From: Planctomycetota bacterium
GTDB lineage: Bacteria > Planctomycetota > PLA2 > JAEUHO01
Direction of reading: 5' to 3'
NCBI GenBank assembly: GCA_024639415.1
Contig: JAHEIK010000007.1
Span: forward strand, 1 to 17,661
DNA length: 17,661 nucleotides
Position numbers and translations under genes: made by a program
In this document: piece by piece, positions 5,160 to 13,010 of the stretch
Numbering within the stretch: the first letter of the stretch is position 1
Layout: every line of letters starts with the position of its first letter
The notes under the pieces: model-generated
Database searches by the model: none
Told to the model about the DNA's origin: nothing
The model's input: the letters and a program-made list of their open reading frames with translations, nothing else

Positions 5160-6986
5160 CTACTTCTTGCGCCGGCCGCGGCCTGCGCCGCGCGCGGCCA
5201 GGGTGACCTTGAGCGTGACCTCCTTGCCGTCACGCAGCACGACGAACGGCACGGTCTTGCCCGCCTCGAGCTTCGTCATCACGGCCCGCAGGGTCTGGAG
5301 GTCCCGGACGACATGCCCGGCGATGCGGACGATGATGTCGGCCGGCTCCATGCCCGCCTTCGCGGCCGGGCCGCCGGCGACGACGCCCCCCACCACGAGA
5401 CCGCGGGCGTCGGGCTCGGGCGAGGGCCGGATGCCGATCGTCGGCGGGCGCTTGCGCGGCGGCGGACGGGTGAACACGAGCCGCTCCTCGCGCTCCGCGA
5501 TGTCGGTGCAGACGTCGCGCACGAGCCGGCAGATGCGCGTCATGTCCGCGAAGTTCACCCGCTCCACGTCGTCCGTGGGCTTGTGGTAGTCGCCGTGCAG
5601 GCCCGTGAAGAAGAACAGCACGGGCAGGCCCTTGCGGAAGAAGGACGTGCTGTCGGTCGGCGCGATGCCCTGCTCGTCCCATGTGAGCTTCAAGCCGATC
5701 GTCTCGTTGGCCTTGGCCACGAGGTCCTTCAGGCCCTTGGCCGTGCCGACGCCGCCCATCTGCATGCGGCCGCCCTTGCTGCGCCCCACCATGTCCATGT
5801 TGAGCATGGCGACCGTGTCCGCAAGCGGGATCGTCGGCTTGCTGACGTAGTGGCGTGAGCCGAGCAGACCGCGCTCCTCGCCCGTGAACGCGATGAAGAG
5901 CAGGGAGCGCCGCGGCCGGTTCGCTCCGCGCGAGAACCACTCGGCCAACTCCATCAGCGACACGGTGCCGGAGCCGTTGTCGTCCGCGCCGTTGTGGATC
6001 TTGCCTGCGGCGGACGGTCCGCCCGTGCTGCCGAAGAGACCGAGCCCCACGTGGTCGTAGTGCGCGCCGAGCACGACGACCTGGTCCGAGACGGACGGGT
6101 CGCGCCCGGGGAGGAAGCCTACGACGTTGCGTGCGTTCGCCTCCTTCGTCGTGGCCATGGCGGTACGCAGCTTCACGTGCGCGTTCTCGAGCAGGACCGA
6201 CTGCGGCCCCTCCTTGCGCAGGGCCGTCTCCAGCGCGTCGAGGCTCTTGCCCGTGGGCTCGAGCAGTCGCTCAGCGATCTCCTGGCTGATGAAGGCGTAG
6301 GGAATCGGCGCCGAGCCGCTCGGCGCGCCGAGGCTCGCGCTCCAGTGACCGATCACGTCCTTGCCGCCGTTCTGCTTCACGGTCGCAGGGTTGTTGCACA
6401 GCAGGACGGCGGCTGCGCCGTGCTTCCTGGCGTTGGCGAGCTTCGTCATGAAGCCGGCGTGGCGCGCCTCGCGCCAGCCCGGGTTCTTGCGGAAGATCAG
6501 GACGATCTTGCCCTTGACGTCCACGCCCTCGTAGTCGTCGTGGTCGAAGCGCGGCTCCGGCGCGGTGATCCCGTAGCCGGCGAACACGACCTCGCCTTCG
6601 ACCTCGGCCGTGCGCGACACGGAGAAGGGGTTCCAGTCCTTCTCGACGTCGTAGCTCACCTCGTCGCCACCGACCTGCACGTCGAGGACGTTGCCGTCCT
6701 TGAGGATCGGCTGCGGCACGATGAAGGGCTGGAACCAGCCGTCGGTGCCCTTGGGCCGCAAACCCATCGCCTGCCACTGCTCGGCGATCCAGTTGGACGC
6801 GGTGACGGCCTCGGCGCTGATCGTGTCGCGCCCTTTGCGCTCGTCCGCGGCCAGCCACGCCAGGCGTTTGCGCAGGTCCTGTTCGAGGATGTCGACCGAG
6901 AAACCGGGGCCTGCTTCCTCCGCGGCGGCGGGCAGCGTGGGCACTCCGAGTAGCAGGGCGAGCAGGCAGAGCATGGTGCGGGGCAT
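5160..6986 (-). CDS. Secreted M28 family zinc metallopeptidase with PA and PDZ domains
   Basis: The 608-aa exported peptidase begins with a signal peptide (MPRTMLCLLALLLGVPTLPA, cleavage near AAAEE). A PA-like insert lies around 130-260 (VVFAGYGITAPE, VKGKIVLIFRKNPG). The M28 aminopeptidase core (about 290-500) has a complete set of metal and catalytic residues: His309 in GAHYDH, Asp335 in NGADDNGSG, Glu370-Glu371 in TGEERG, Asp398 in NMDMVGR and His468 in GDYHKPTDD. A PDZ domain (about 515-598, GLVVGGVVAGGPAAKAGMEPAD) and a basic tail GRGRRKK end the protein. It probably removes N-terminal residues from peptides in the periplasm. An AGGA lies about 10 nt before the start, and a TACCAT box at 7013-7018 could be its -10. 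It is followed after 8 bp by the alkyltransferase. Confidence 0.93.
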   Translation of the reverse strand: MPRTMLCLLALLLGVPTLPAAAEEAGPGFSVDILEQDLRKRLAWLAADERKGRDTISAEAVTASNWIAEQWQAMGLRPKGTDGWFQPFIVPQPILKDGNVLDVQVGGDEVSYDVEKDWNPFSVSRTAEVEGEVVFAGYGITAPEPRFDHDDYEGVDVKGKIVLIFRKNPGWREARHAGFMTKLANARKHGAAAVLLCNNPATVKQNGGKDVIGHWSASLGAPSGSAPIPYAFISQEIAERLLEPTGKSLDALETALRKEGPQSVLLENAHVKLRTAMATTKEANARNVVGFLPGRDPSVSDQVVVLGAHYDHVGLGLFGSTGGPSAAGKIHNGADDNGSGTVSLMELAEWFSRGANRPRRSLLFIAFTGEERGLLGSRHYVSKPTIPLADTVAMLNMDMVGRSKGGRMQMGGVGTAKGLKDLVAKANETIGLKLTWDEQGIAPTDSTSFFRKGLPVLFFFTGLHGDYHKPTDDVERVNFADMTRICRLVRDVCTDIAEREERLVFTRPPPRKRPPTIGIRPSPEPDARGLVVGGVVAGGPAAKAGMEPADIIVRIAGHVVRDLQTLRAVMTKLEAGKTVPFVVLRDGKEVTLKVTLAARGAGRGRRKK

Positions 6987-7086
6987 GGGCGGCAGTCCTG
7001 AAGAGGTCGCGCATGGTACTCGCGGCGCGCAAACAGATCTGTGGGTCCTCGGGCCCGCCCGTGGCCCCGCTCCACCCGCGCCGCGC

Positions 7087-7092
7087 TACGAT
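7087..7092 (+). promoter_or_regulatory. Candidate -10 box for a leaderless transcript
   Basis: TACGAT overlaps the ATG at 7091 and is followed after 7 nt by an in-frame GTG at 7100. If this is the promoter, translation would begin at GTG7100 rather than ATG7091, shortening the signal peptide's n-region by three residues. Confidence 0.4.
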
Positions 7093-8452
7093 GGCTCCCG
7101 TGCCCACCGGGAAGCACCAGGGGCCGCTCCGCCTCCTCCTCGCGGCCGCCCTGCTGACGGCGCTGACCGCCGCCCCGGGCCTGGCCGCCGACGACAAGCC
7201 CATCGCCGTGCTCGTCGTACCCGTCGATCCGCAGGACGGGCCCGACTTCTTCGTGAGTGACGGTCCACTTGACGCCAAGCGGGTCGGCACGGCGATGTGG
7301 AAGGGCGTGCGCTGGCTGAAACGCAAGCAGGCCGACAACGGCTCGTGGGGCGGTATGCGCGGCGACGCCTCGTATGGCGGAATCGGTGCGGGCAGCCCCG
7401 GAGCGTTGTATCCCGCCGGCCCTACCGCGCTGGCGCTGTACACCCTGCTGCGCGCCCGCGTGCCGGTACGGGACCGCGTGATCCGGGCCGGCTTCCAGTA
7501 CCTCGCCAAGCACCACAAGCGGCCCAGGTCCTCGCTCGAGATGAGCATGGTGCTGCTCGCCGTCACCGCCACGGCGGACTTCGCGCTGCGCTCCAAGGCA
7601 GGCAAGCGACTCCGCCCGAAGGTGCCGGGCGTCTACCGCGCGTGGGCCACGCGCCTAGCCGAGCAACTCGTGGCCAAACGGACGGCACGCGGCTGGCGCT
7701 ACAACTATCCGGGCCAGCAAGCGGCGCCGGGCGGCCCCGAGGACCTGGCCAGCACGCACCTCGCCGCGCTCGCGTTGTTCACCGCCCAGCGCCTCGGCAT
7801 CAAGACCGCCGACCGGGTGTGGGAGGACATCCTCGCCTTCACCCTCGAGCAGCAGGCAGATTCCGGCTCGCGCGAGACCTTCGTCGACCCCACCGATCCC
7901 ACGAAGAAGATCCACACGCGCGAGCGCGGCTTCGCCTACATCCGCGGTCAGGAGGAACCGGATGACGGCAAGCCAACGGGCGCGATGACGGCGGCGGGTC
8001 TCGCGACGATCGAGATGGCGCGCTTCGTGCTGCGCGAGGGCGGGCGCGAGGACGCGGCCTGGGCCAAGCGCAAGGATGCGGCGCAGGTCCAGCAGGCCGT
8101 GTTCGACGGCTTCGCCTGGCTGCAGCGCAACTGGCATCCGGTCGAGAACCCGGAGAAGGAGCACTTCAACATCCATCACGGCTACTGGTGGTTCGCCATC
8201 GGCTCCGCGATGGACCTCGCCGGCATCAAGCAGGTCGGTAAGCACACGTGGTACCTGGCGACTGGGCAGACGCTCGTGAACCGCCAGCACGCGGACGGGC
8301 ACTGGAACACGAAGACGACCATGGCGCCCATGGACACACTCGACACGTGCTTCGCCGTGCTCTTCCTCGCGCGCAGCGGGCGTGGACTGATCCCGCACCC
8401 GTCGGTGCGCGGAGGACGCATGGAGCCTCCGAAGAAGGACCCTGCGAAGTAG
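7091..8452 (+). CDS. Secreted prenyltransferase/squalene-oxidase repeat protein
   Basis: The 453-aa product has a signal peptide (hydrophobic core LRLLLAAALLTALTAA, cleavage near GLAADD). The mature protein shows the alpha/alpha-barrel repeats of the squalene-cyclase superfamily: WLKRKQADNGSWGG near residues 75-88, FQYLAKHHKR, a central STHLAALALFTAQRLG helix, FAWLQRNWHPVEN, and RQHADGHWNTKTTMAPMDTLDTC FAVLFLA close to the end. Proteins of this type are frequent in planctomycetes and are usually uncharacterised. The acidic DxDD motif of true cyclases is not seen, so enzymatic cyclisation is not supported and a carbohydrate- or peptide-related role is possible. An upstream in-frame ATG (7013) would place a long non-signal leader in front and overlap the divergent gene's promoter; 7091 or GTG7100 is preferred. 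Confidence 0.85.
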   Translation: MAPVPTGKHQGPLRLLLAAALLTALTAAPGLAADDKPIAVLVVPVDPQDGPDFFVSDGPLDAKRVGTAMWKGVRWLKRKQADNGSWGGMRGDASYGGIGAGSPGALYPAGPTALALYTLLRARVPVRDRVIRAGFQYLAKHHKRPRSSLEMSMVLLAVTATADFALRSKAGKRLRPKVPGVYRAWATRLAEQLVAKRTARGWRYNYPGQQAAPGGPEDLASTHLAALALFTAQRLGIKTADRVWEDILAFTLEQQADSGSRETFVDPTDPTKKIHTRERGFAYIRGQEEPDDGKPTGAMTAAGLATIEMARFVLREGGREDAAWAKRKDAAQVQQAVFDGFAWLQRNWHPVENPEKEHFNIHHGYWWFAIGSAMDLAGIKQVGKHTWYLATGQTLVNRQHADGHWNTKTTMAPMDTLDTCFAVLFLARSGRGLIPHPSVRGGRMEPPKKDPAK

Positions 8453-8462
8453 GACGACTACT
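8448..8462. terminator. Small palindrome holding two convergent stop codons
   Basis: AGTAG-GACGA-CTACT is a perfect 5-bp inverted repeat with a 5-nt loop. Its left arm contains the TAG of the plus-strand gene and its right arm the TAG of the minus-strand TPR gene, leaving 5 bp between the genes. The stem is too short and lacks a T-run for a confident terminator. Confidence 0.25.
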
Positions 8463-9381
8463 CGTCGGCGCTGGTGATCTCGTGCAAGCGCGCCTCGACC
8501 TCGTCCCAATCGGGATGCGCCTCGTAGGCTTCGCGCAGGAGCCGCACGGCCTCCAGCAGGCGCTCGGGGCGTCTGGCCAGGTACAGGCCGTAGTTGCCCT
8601 TGGCGCGCGTCGGCTCGCGCGCGGCACGCACGGCGTTGCGGTAGCCCTGCTCGGCGCGCTTGTCGTCACCCAAGCGGTTGTTGGCGATGGCGTACACCGT
8701 CCACGCCCGCTCGTTGCGCTTGCGGATGCGCAGGGACTCGATCGCGGCCTGCGCCGCCTCGGCCCAGTTCTCGTCCAGCATCAGCGCGCCGGCGAGATCA
8801 TTGAGGTAGGGATGCCAATCCGGCTGGCGCTGGAGCGCCTTGCGGAAGCAGTCGGCCGCCTTGTCGGCGCGTCCCTTCTGGATCCAGGCGTAGCCCAGCG
8901 CCGCGTGGAGTGGTGCATAGCGGTCGTGACGCCGGAGCGCCTTGCCGAGCACGCGGATGGCGTCGTCCACGCGCTGGGCCAGGCGGTAGGCGCGCGCCTG
9001 CCGCAGCACGGGCTCGACCTCCTCGGGAGCGAGCGCGGCGGCGCGGGCAAAGGCCTCCCAGGCCTCCTGCCAATCGCCCCGTGCCTCGTAGCCGCAGCCG
9101 GCGGCGAAGTGCAGCTCGCCCGAGCGCGGATGGGCATCCAGCGCCTGCTGCGCCAGCACATCGAAGCGGCGCCAGTTGTGGTAGCGCTGGTAGAGCTCCA
9201 GCAGGCGCTCGGCGATGCGCGGCTCGCTCGGAAGCGCATCCCAGGCGGCTTCGAGGCGCTCCCGGGTCTCGCCGAAGCGGCCCTGGCGCTGGAGATCGTC
9301 CACCAGACGCAGGATCTCCGACGCCTCGCCTGCAGCGAGGGCCTCCTGGAAGTGCCGGTCGAGATCGGCGGACTCACCCAC
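8458..9381 (-). CDS. Tetratricopeptide repeat (TPR) protein
   Basis: This 307-aa protein is built of TPR-type helix pairs, for example SGELHFAAGCGYEARGDWQEAWEAFARAAAL (about 91-121), AYRLAQRVDDAIRVLGKALRR and PLHAALGYAWIQKGRADKAADCFRKALQRQP. Two further divergent repeats extend to the C-terminus. No signal peptide or membrane segment is apparent, so it should be a cytoplasmic scaffold for protein-protein contacts; the partner is unknown. The start codon is GTG at 9381, since no nearby in-frame ATG gives a full first repeat; a TAGTCT box ends 6 nt before it. It is convergent with the squalene-cyclase-fold gene and divergent from the VWA gene. Confidence 0.85.
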   Translation of the reverse strand: MGESADLDRHFQEALAAGEASEILRLVDDLQRQGRFGETRERLEAAWDALPSEPRIAERLLELYQRYHNWRRFDVLAQQALDAHPRSGELHFAAGCGYEARGDWQEAWEAFARAAALAPEEVEPVLRQARAYRLAQRVDDAIRVLGKALRRHDRYAPLHAALGYAWIQKGRADKAADCFRKALQRQPDWHPYLNDLAGALMLDENWAEAAQAAIESLRIRKRNERAWTVYAIANNRLGDDKRAEQGYRNAVRAAREPTRAKGNYGLYLARRPERLLEAVRLLREAYEAHPDWDEVEARLHEITSADE

Positions 9382-9387
9382 GGCCCA

Positions 9388-9393
9388 AGACTA
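9388..9393 (-). promoter_or_regulatory. Candidate -10 box upstream of the TPR gene
   Basis: TAGTCT on the minus strand is separated by 6 nt from the GTG start at 9381, the same geometry as at the VWA and permease genes. There is no ribosome-binding site in the 6 nt, which fits a leaderless message. Confidence 0.4.
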
Positions 9394-9424
9394 CGCCACG
9401 AGGGGGCAGTCCGGGCGGCTTGGC

Positions 9425-9430
9425 TATGAT
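9425..9430 (+). promoter_or_regulatory. Candidate -10 box upstream of the VWA gene
   Basis: TATGAT differs from the consensus TATAAT at one base and ends 6 nt before the ATG at 9437. A transcript starting about 7 nt after it would begin at the initiation codon. No -35 is visible. Confidence 0.5.
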
Positions 9431-9436
9431 CTGCCT

Positions 9437-11458
9437 ATGCTCCGAACCCGCCGCCGCCTCCTGCCCGCCCTCCTCCTCGCACTCGGCTTGGCCGGCACGG
9501 CCTGGGGGCGCATGGACGATCCGACCTTCCGCAAGACGGCGTCCGGCGCGAAGCGCGTCATGGGCAAGGCCGGGCGGCTGGACGAGAAGCTGCCGCTGCT
9601 GCGCTTGCTGGCCAAGGACGACACCCGGCGCGCGACGGAGGTGGTGTTCGCGTGGAACCGTGCCTCCCACGCGCTGGTCGTCAAGAAGCTCGCGCCGGAG
9701 GTCGAGAAGCGCCGCACGGATCTCGACAAGGTCGAGGCCAAGCTCGAGAAGAAGCACGGCCCGGGATGGAGCGAGGAGCAGACGCTGTGGTCGGACGCCG
9801 AGAAGAAGCGTCACGGCAAGCGTCTGCGGGCATGGAACGAAGCCAAGGACGAGATCGACGTCGAGCTGCGCGTGCAGCGCTACCTTGCCTCGGCCGTGGA
9901 CCGCTTGACTGCCGCCGACGCCCTCGGCTGGCTGGCCAAGGAGGGCGTGCCGGGTCTCATCGCCGACCGCGCGAGCGGCGCGCTGCTCGAGGCCTGCTTC
10001 GGGCGCCTGCTCGACTCGCCTCCGACGCGCGTCCAGAACGCGGTGCTCGGCATCCTACAGCAGCCGCTCTCGCCCGAGGCGGCGATCAAGGGCCTGCGGT
10101 GGGTCGGCAAGCACAAGCCGGAGAACGCAGCACTCAGGCTCGAGCGCTGCGTCACGTCGCGAAGCCCCGCGGTCAAGCGCATGGCCGTGAAGGTCCTGGC
10201 GACGCTCGACGATCGGCGCTCCGTGCCCCTGCTGATCGCCGGCCTGCAGGACACGACCGGCCTGCCCGCAGCGGAGATCGAGACACTCCTGCAGCGCTTC
10301 ACGGGCAAGCGCTTCAGCCAGGACTACCCGGCGTGGAAGCGCTGGTGGAGCACGGAGGGCGAGGCGTGGCTGGCGGAACTCGACGCGGCCAAGCGCTTCG
10401 ATCCGCTCGCGATGTCCGGCGGCGTCAGCTTCTACGGCATCCGTACGCCGTCCAAGCGCATCGCGTTCCTGCTGGACCGCTCCGGTTCGATGAAGGCGCC
10501 CGCGGTGCACAACTCCGAGAACGTGCCCTTCACGAGCGAGGACGGCAAGGAGACGTCTGCGGGCAAGACGCGGCTGGAGGTCGCGAAGATCCAGCTCGCG
10601 CGCACCATCAACAACCTCGCGTCGGACGCGTTCTTCACGATCCTCTTCTACAACGCCAGCGTGACGACCTGGGATCCGGCGCCGCAGATCGTGCGCGCCA
10701 CGCGCGAGAACAAGGCCAAGGCGCAGAAGTGGTTCATGCCGCTCGAGCCCGCCGCATCGACGAGCCTGTTCGACGGGATGCTGAAGGCGCTCGAGTACGC
10801 CGAGAAGGTGACGCTGCAGGAGAAGGCCAAGGAGCCCGAGGGCGTAGGCTCCGAGCGCATCGACACGATCTTCCTGCTGTCGGACGGGGCGCCGACGCAC
10901 TTCCGGGACGAGCCGCTCGGAGACCCCTACGCGCGCGAGAAGGCGGCTGCCTCCGAATCCAGGGCCAACGGCGCGAGGGCGTACGCCGAGAGCGAGAAGG
11001 CCAAGGCCGAGAGCGCGAAGGCCCTGGCCGCGAATGCCAAGGAGAAGGCCGAGAGGGCGAGGGTGCCGGCCGAGGCCGCGCGGGCGAAGGCGGAGGCCGC
11101 GCTGACGGACTCCGACAAGCAGCGCCTCGAGGACGAGGCGCAGCGCCACGAGCAGGAGCAGGCACGCTACGAGGCCGAGATGCGGCGCTACGAGGGCGAG
11201 GCGCAGAGCCACGCGAAGGAGCAGGCGCGCTACGAGGCCGAGGCCGAACTCCACCAGGCGGAGAAGGAGGCCCTCGAGGCCAAGGCGGACCGCTACGAGC
11301 TCGCGGTCGAGATGGCGTACCGGGCGTTCAAGCAGGCCAACGACGCACGCGGCATCGTGGTCCACGCGATCGGCGTGGGCCAGGCGCACAACGTGACGCT
11401 GATGAAGCGCATCGCCCGGGAGTCGGGCGGCAAGTACGTCGCTGTTGGAATGGACTGA
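9437..11458 (+). CDS. Secreted HEAT-like/von Willebrand A protein with coiled-coil insertion
   Basis: The 673-aa product has a signal peptide (MLRTRRRLLPALLLALGLAG, cleavage near TAWGR). A charged helical region (about 60-140) is followed by HEAT-like helical repeats (about 150-300) ending in the FTGKRFSQDYPAWKRWW block, which I associate with planctomycete VWA proteins. The VWA domain starts near residue 338 and has a complete MIDAS: DRSGS at 347-351, Thr in ASTSLFDG and Asp483 in LLSDGAPTHF. Between that Asp and the last beta-strand (IVVHAIGVG from residue 640) lies an extra Ala/Glu/Lys/Arg-rich coiled coil of about 130 residues. Metal-dependent adhesion or complex assembly in the periplasm is likely; the partner is unknown. 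The start is supported by the signal peptide and the upstream TATGAT. The stop lies in the loop of a 12-bp perfect hairpin. Confidence 0.9.
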   Translation: MLRTRRRLLPALLLALGLAGTAWGRMDDPTFRKTASGAKRVMGKAGRLDEKLPLLRLLAKDDTRRATEVVFAWNRASHALVVKKLAPEVEKRRTDLDKVEAKLEKKHGPGWSEEQTLWSDAEKKRHGKRLRAWNEAKDEIDVELRVQRYLASAVDRLTAADALGWLAKEGVPGLIADRASGALLEACFGRLLDSPPTRVQNAVLGILQQPLSPEAAIKGLRWVGKHKPENAALRLERCVTSRSPAVKRMAVKVLATLDDRRSVPLLIAGLQDTTGLPAAEIETLLQRFTGKRFSQDYPAWKRWWSTEGEAWLAELDAAKRFDPLAMSGGVSFYGIRTPSKRIAFLLDRSGSMKAPAVHNSENVPFTSEDGKETSAGKTRLEVAKIQLARTINNLASDAFFTILFYNASVTTWDPAPQIVRATRENKAKAQKWFMPLEPAASTSLFDGMLKALEYAEKVTLQEKAKEPEGVGSERIDTIFLLSDGAPTHFRDEPLGDPYAREKAAASESRANGARAYAESEKAKAESAKALAANAKEKAERARVPAEAARAKAEAALTDSDKQRLEDEAQRHEQEQARYEAEMRRYEGEAQSHAKEQARYEAEAELHQAEKEALEAKADRYELAVEMAYRAFKQANDARGIVVHAIGVGQAHNVTLMKRIARESGGKYVAVGMD

Positions 11459-11472
11459 AGGTCCATTCCAAC
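11444..11472 (+). terminator. Perfect 12-bp hairpin with the VWA stop codon in its loop
   Basis: GTTGGAATGGAC at 11444-11455 pairs with GTCCATTCCAAC at 11461-11472. The loop is TGAAG, whose first three bases are the TGA stop. No U-run follows, so an intrinsic terminator is not proven. The low GC content of the arms against the surroundings makes a chance 12-bp match unlikely. Confidence 0.55.
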
Positions 11473-11703
11473 CCCGTACCCGTCACCGTTCCCGTACACG
11501 TGCCCGACGTCCCCGTAGCCCGTGCCCGTCGCCCGTCTCTTCTCCCGTTCTGCTCCCTCGCCGGGCCAAGACTCGGCCACCGCCTGCGGCGCTGACCTCC
11601 CAAGGCCCCTACAGGGCTTCCCCCGTACCCGTCACCGTTCCCGTACACGTTCCCGGCGTCCCCGTAGCCCGTGCCCGTCGCCCGTCTCCTCTCCCGCTCT
11701 TCT
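11472..11703 (+). repeat. Direct repeat pair (about 83 bp each, 149 bp apart) of CCGTNN-type sequence
   Basis: Copy 1 (about 11472-11554) and copy 2 (about 11621-11703) differ at four positions by eye. Each starts with CCCCGTACCCGTCACCGTTC and is built of loose six-base steps CCGTNN. Open frames across this region give Pro/Val/Arg repeats only and are not called. The whole 496-bp spacer from 11459 to 11954 shows no gene. Confidence 0.85.
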
Positions 11704-11823
11704 CCGGATCACGAGAATCGGGCACGGGCCGGGCAACGACTCGGGCCGCCGGAAGCCGGCCCTCGCGGTGCCCCTACGGCGACCTGTGCGTGATCACGCG
11801 CCGTGAAGGAGCCCTGTAGGGGC
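11605..11823. repeat. Separated 13-bp perfect inverted repeat
   Basis: GCCCCTACAGGGC at 11605-11617 is the exact reverse complement of GCCCTGTAGGGGC at 11811-11823, with 193 bp between. A further partial copy CCCCTACGGC lies at 11771-11780. The arms bracket the second direct repeat copy. Confidence 0.7.
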
Positions 11824-11900
11824 ATCCCGACCCCTGAGCCTGCGAAGGGGGAGTGGTTGCCCGATCCGCGCGAGTTCCCAAGGCTCCTGCAGGCGCCCCG

Positions 11901-11943
11901 CCCGTCACGGGTACGCCGGTGACGGTTACGGTGACGGTTACGG
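11901..11943 (-). repeat. Oppositely oriented CCGTNN-type repeat
   Basis: On plus this reads as GGTGACGGTTACGG-type steps repeated twice with ACGGGTACGCC before them. Its reverse complement resembles the starts of the direct repeats at 11472 and 11621 (CCCGTA, CCGTCA). The spacer therefore has facing arrays at its two ends. It finishes 11 bp before the amidase stop. Confidence 0.65.
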
Positions 11944-11954
11944 GATGCTGCGCC

Positions 11955-13010
11955 CTAGCGCCGCACCCGCCGCTTCAGCTCTGCCCAGGGGAAGTTCTTG
12001 CCCGGGCACTCCGTCGAGCAGCAGTCGCAGTGGCCATGGACCTTGTCGACGTCGATGTCGTAGCGCGCCATCAACCAGCGCACCAGGCGCACGAGCGAGT
12101 CCATCTGCGCGCGACTGGGCCGCCCCGCGCCATCGTTGAACTTGCCGACCAGGCAGATGCCGATGCCGAAGTCGTTGTAGCGGTTGTCCGGCGTCTTCGC
12201 GTGCGCGCCGTGCAGCTGACGCGGCCAGCGCGGACCCAGCTCGATCTCGCCGTCGCCCGACAGCGAGCCGTTGCCGATGACGAAGTGGTAGCCGCAGCCG
12301 TGCTCCCAGCGCTTGTCATTGCGGTGGTAGTCGTCGTACTTCGCCATGTTGCCGCTGAGGTCGTCGGAGTGGTGCAGCACGATCCACTTCCACTTGCGAT
12401 CACGCGTCGGCGGCACCCAGCCACGGCCCGCGGTGACGGGATGCGGGCGCGCCGCGACGGGCTTGGGCTTGGCGGTGCGAATAGGCTTCACGACGCGCTT
12501 CGTGCGCACCGGCTTGGGCGGCAGCGGCGGCAGCGGCTCGTAGCGCGGGCGCTTCGCCGTGTAGAGGCGACTGCGAACGCGCTCGTCGGCACGGTAGGCG
12601 CCGATCTTGTGGTTCATGAAGCCGGCGACGCGCTTGGAGAGCACGACGTCCCGCTGACTGCGCAGCGCCGGGTCCTTCACGCGGTAGGAGCGCCCCGCGA
12701 TCACGACCGTGCTGGTGCCGGGGTAGATGCGCACGCGTAGGCTGCCGCCCTCGAGCAGGACGAACGTGCCTGCGTCGCGGTAGGTGAGGCCGTGGGTGGC
12801 GGCCATCTGCGATGCGGTCATCGGTCGCTGCGCCGCGGGGATGGCCACGCGCGTGCGGGCGACGGGCAGCGTCCGGACCGAGCGCGCAGGCACGCTGGTC
12901 ACGACGCTCGGCTCGCGCGCCAGCGCTGTGCTGACCGGCAGCAGGAAGAGGACGGCACTGGCCACCAGGACCAGGACCAGCGACATGCGGCAGCCGGCGC
13001 GTGAGCTCAT
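11955..13010 (-). CDS. Secreted N-acetylmuramoyl-L-alanine amidase (Amidase_2/PGRP fold)
   Basis: The 351-aa exported protein has a signal peptide (MSLVLVLVASAVLFLLPVS core, cleavage near ALA-REP). A small N-terminal domain (about 60-140, TVVIAGRSYRVKDPALRSQ) resembles, weakly, copper-amine-oxidase-N-like wall modules. A Pro/Lys/Arg-rich linker (about 155-195) leads to the type-2 amidase domain (about 205-351). Zinc ligands fit the T7 lysozyme/PGRP pattern: His213 or His214 in VLHHSD, then His327 and Cys335 in GHCDCCSTECPGKNF, with the usual spacing of eight. It should cleave the bond between MurNAc and L-Ala in peptidoglycan or muropeptides. GGGAGG a few bases upstream supports ATG13010 over the ATG 54 bp earlier. 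Confidence 0.92.
   Translation of the reverse strand: MSSRAGCRMSLVLVLVASAVLFLLPVSTALAREPSVVTSVPARSVRTLPVARTRVAIPAAQRPMTASQMAATHGLTYRDAGTFVLLEGGSLRVRIYPGTSTVVIAGRSYRVKDPALRSQRDVVLSKRVAGFMNHKIGAYRADERVRSRLYTAKRPRYEPLPPLPPKPVRTKRVVKPIRTAKPKPVAARPHPVTAGRGWVPPTRDRKWKWIVLHHSDDLSGNMAKYDDYHRNDKRWEHGCGYHFVIGNGSLSGDGEIELGPRWPRQLHGAHAKTPDNRYNDFGIGICLVGKFNDGAGRPSRAQMDSLVRLVRWLMARYDIDVDKVHGHCDCCSTECPGKNFPWAELKRRVRR

Noticed and set aside
2861..5233. A 790-codon open frame on the minus strand
   Set aside because: It runs antisense through the permease and HTH genes and out of frame through the alkyltransferase. Its composition is Arg/Gln/Asp-rich without any motif, as expected from GC-rich antisense frames.
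7013..7090. ATG7013 as start of the squalene-cyclase-fold protein
   Set aside because: It would put 26 residues without signal-peptide character in front of a normal signal peptide and would begin inside the promoter zone of the divergent peptidase gene.
11445..11819. Small plus-strand open frames in the spacer after the VWA gene
   Set aside because: They translate the CCGTNN repeats into Pro/Val/Thr/Arg repeats and lack a ribosome-binding site; the repetition is a DNA property.
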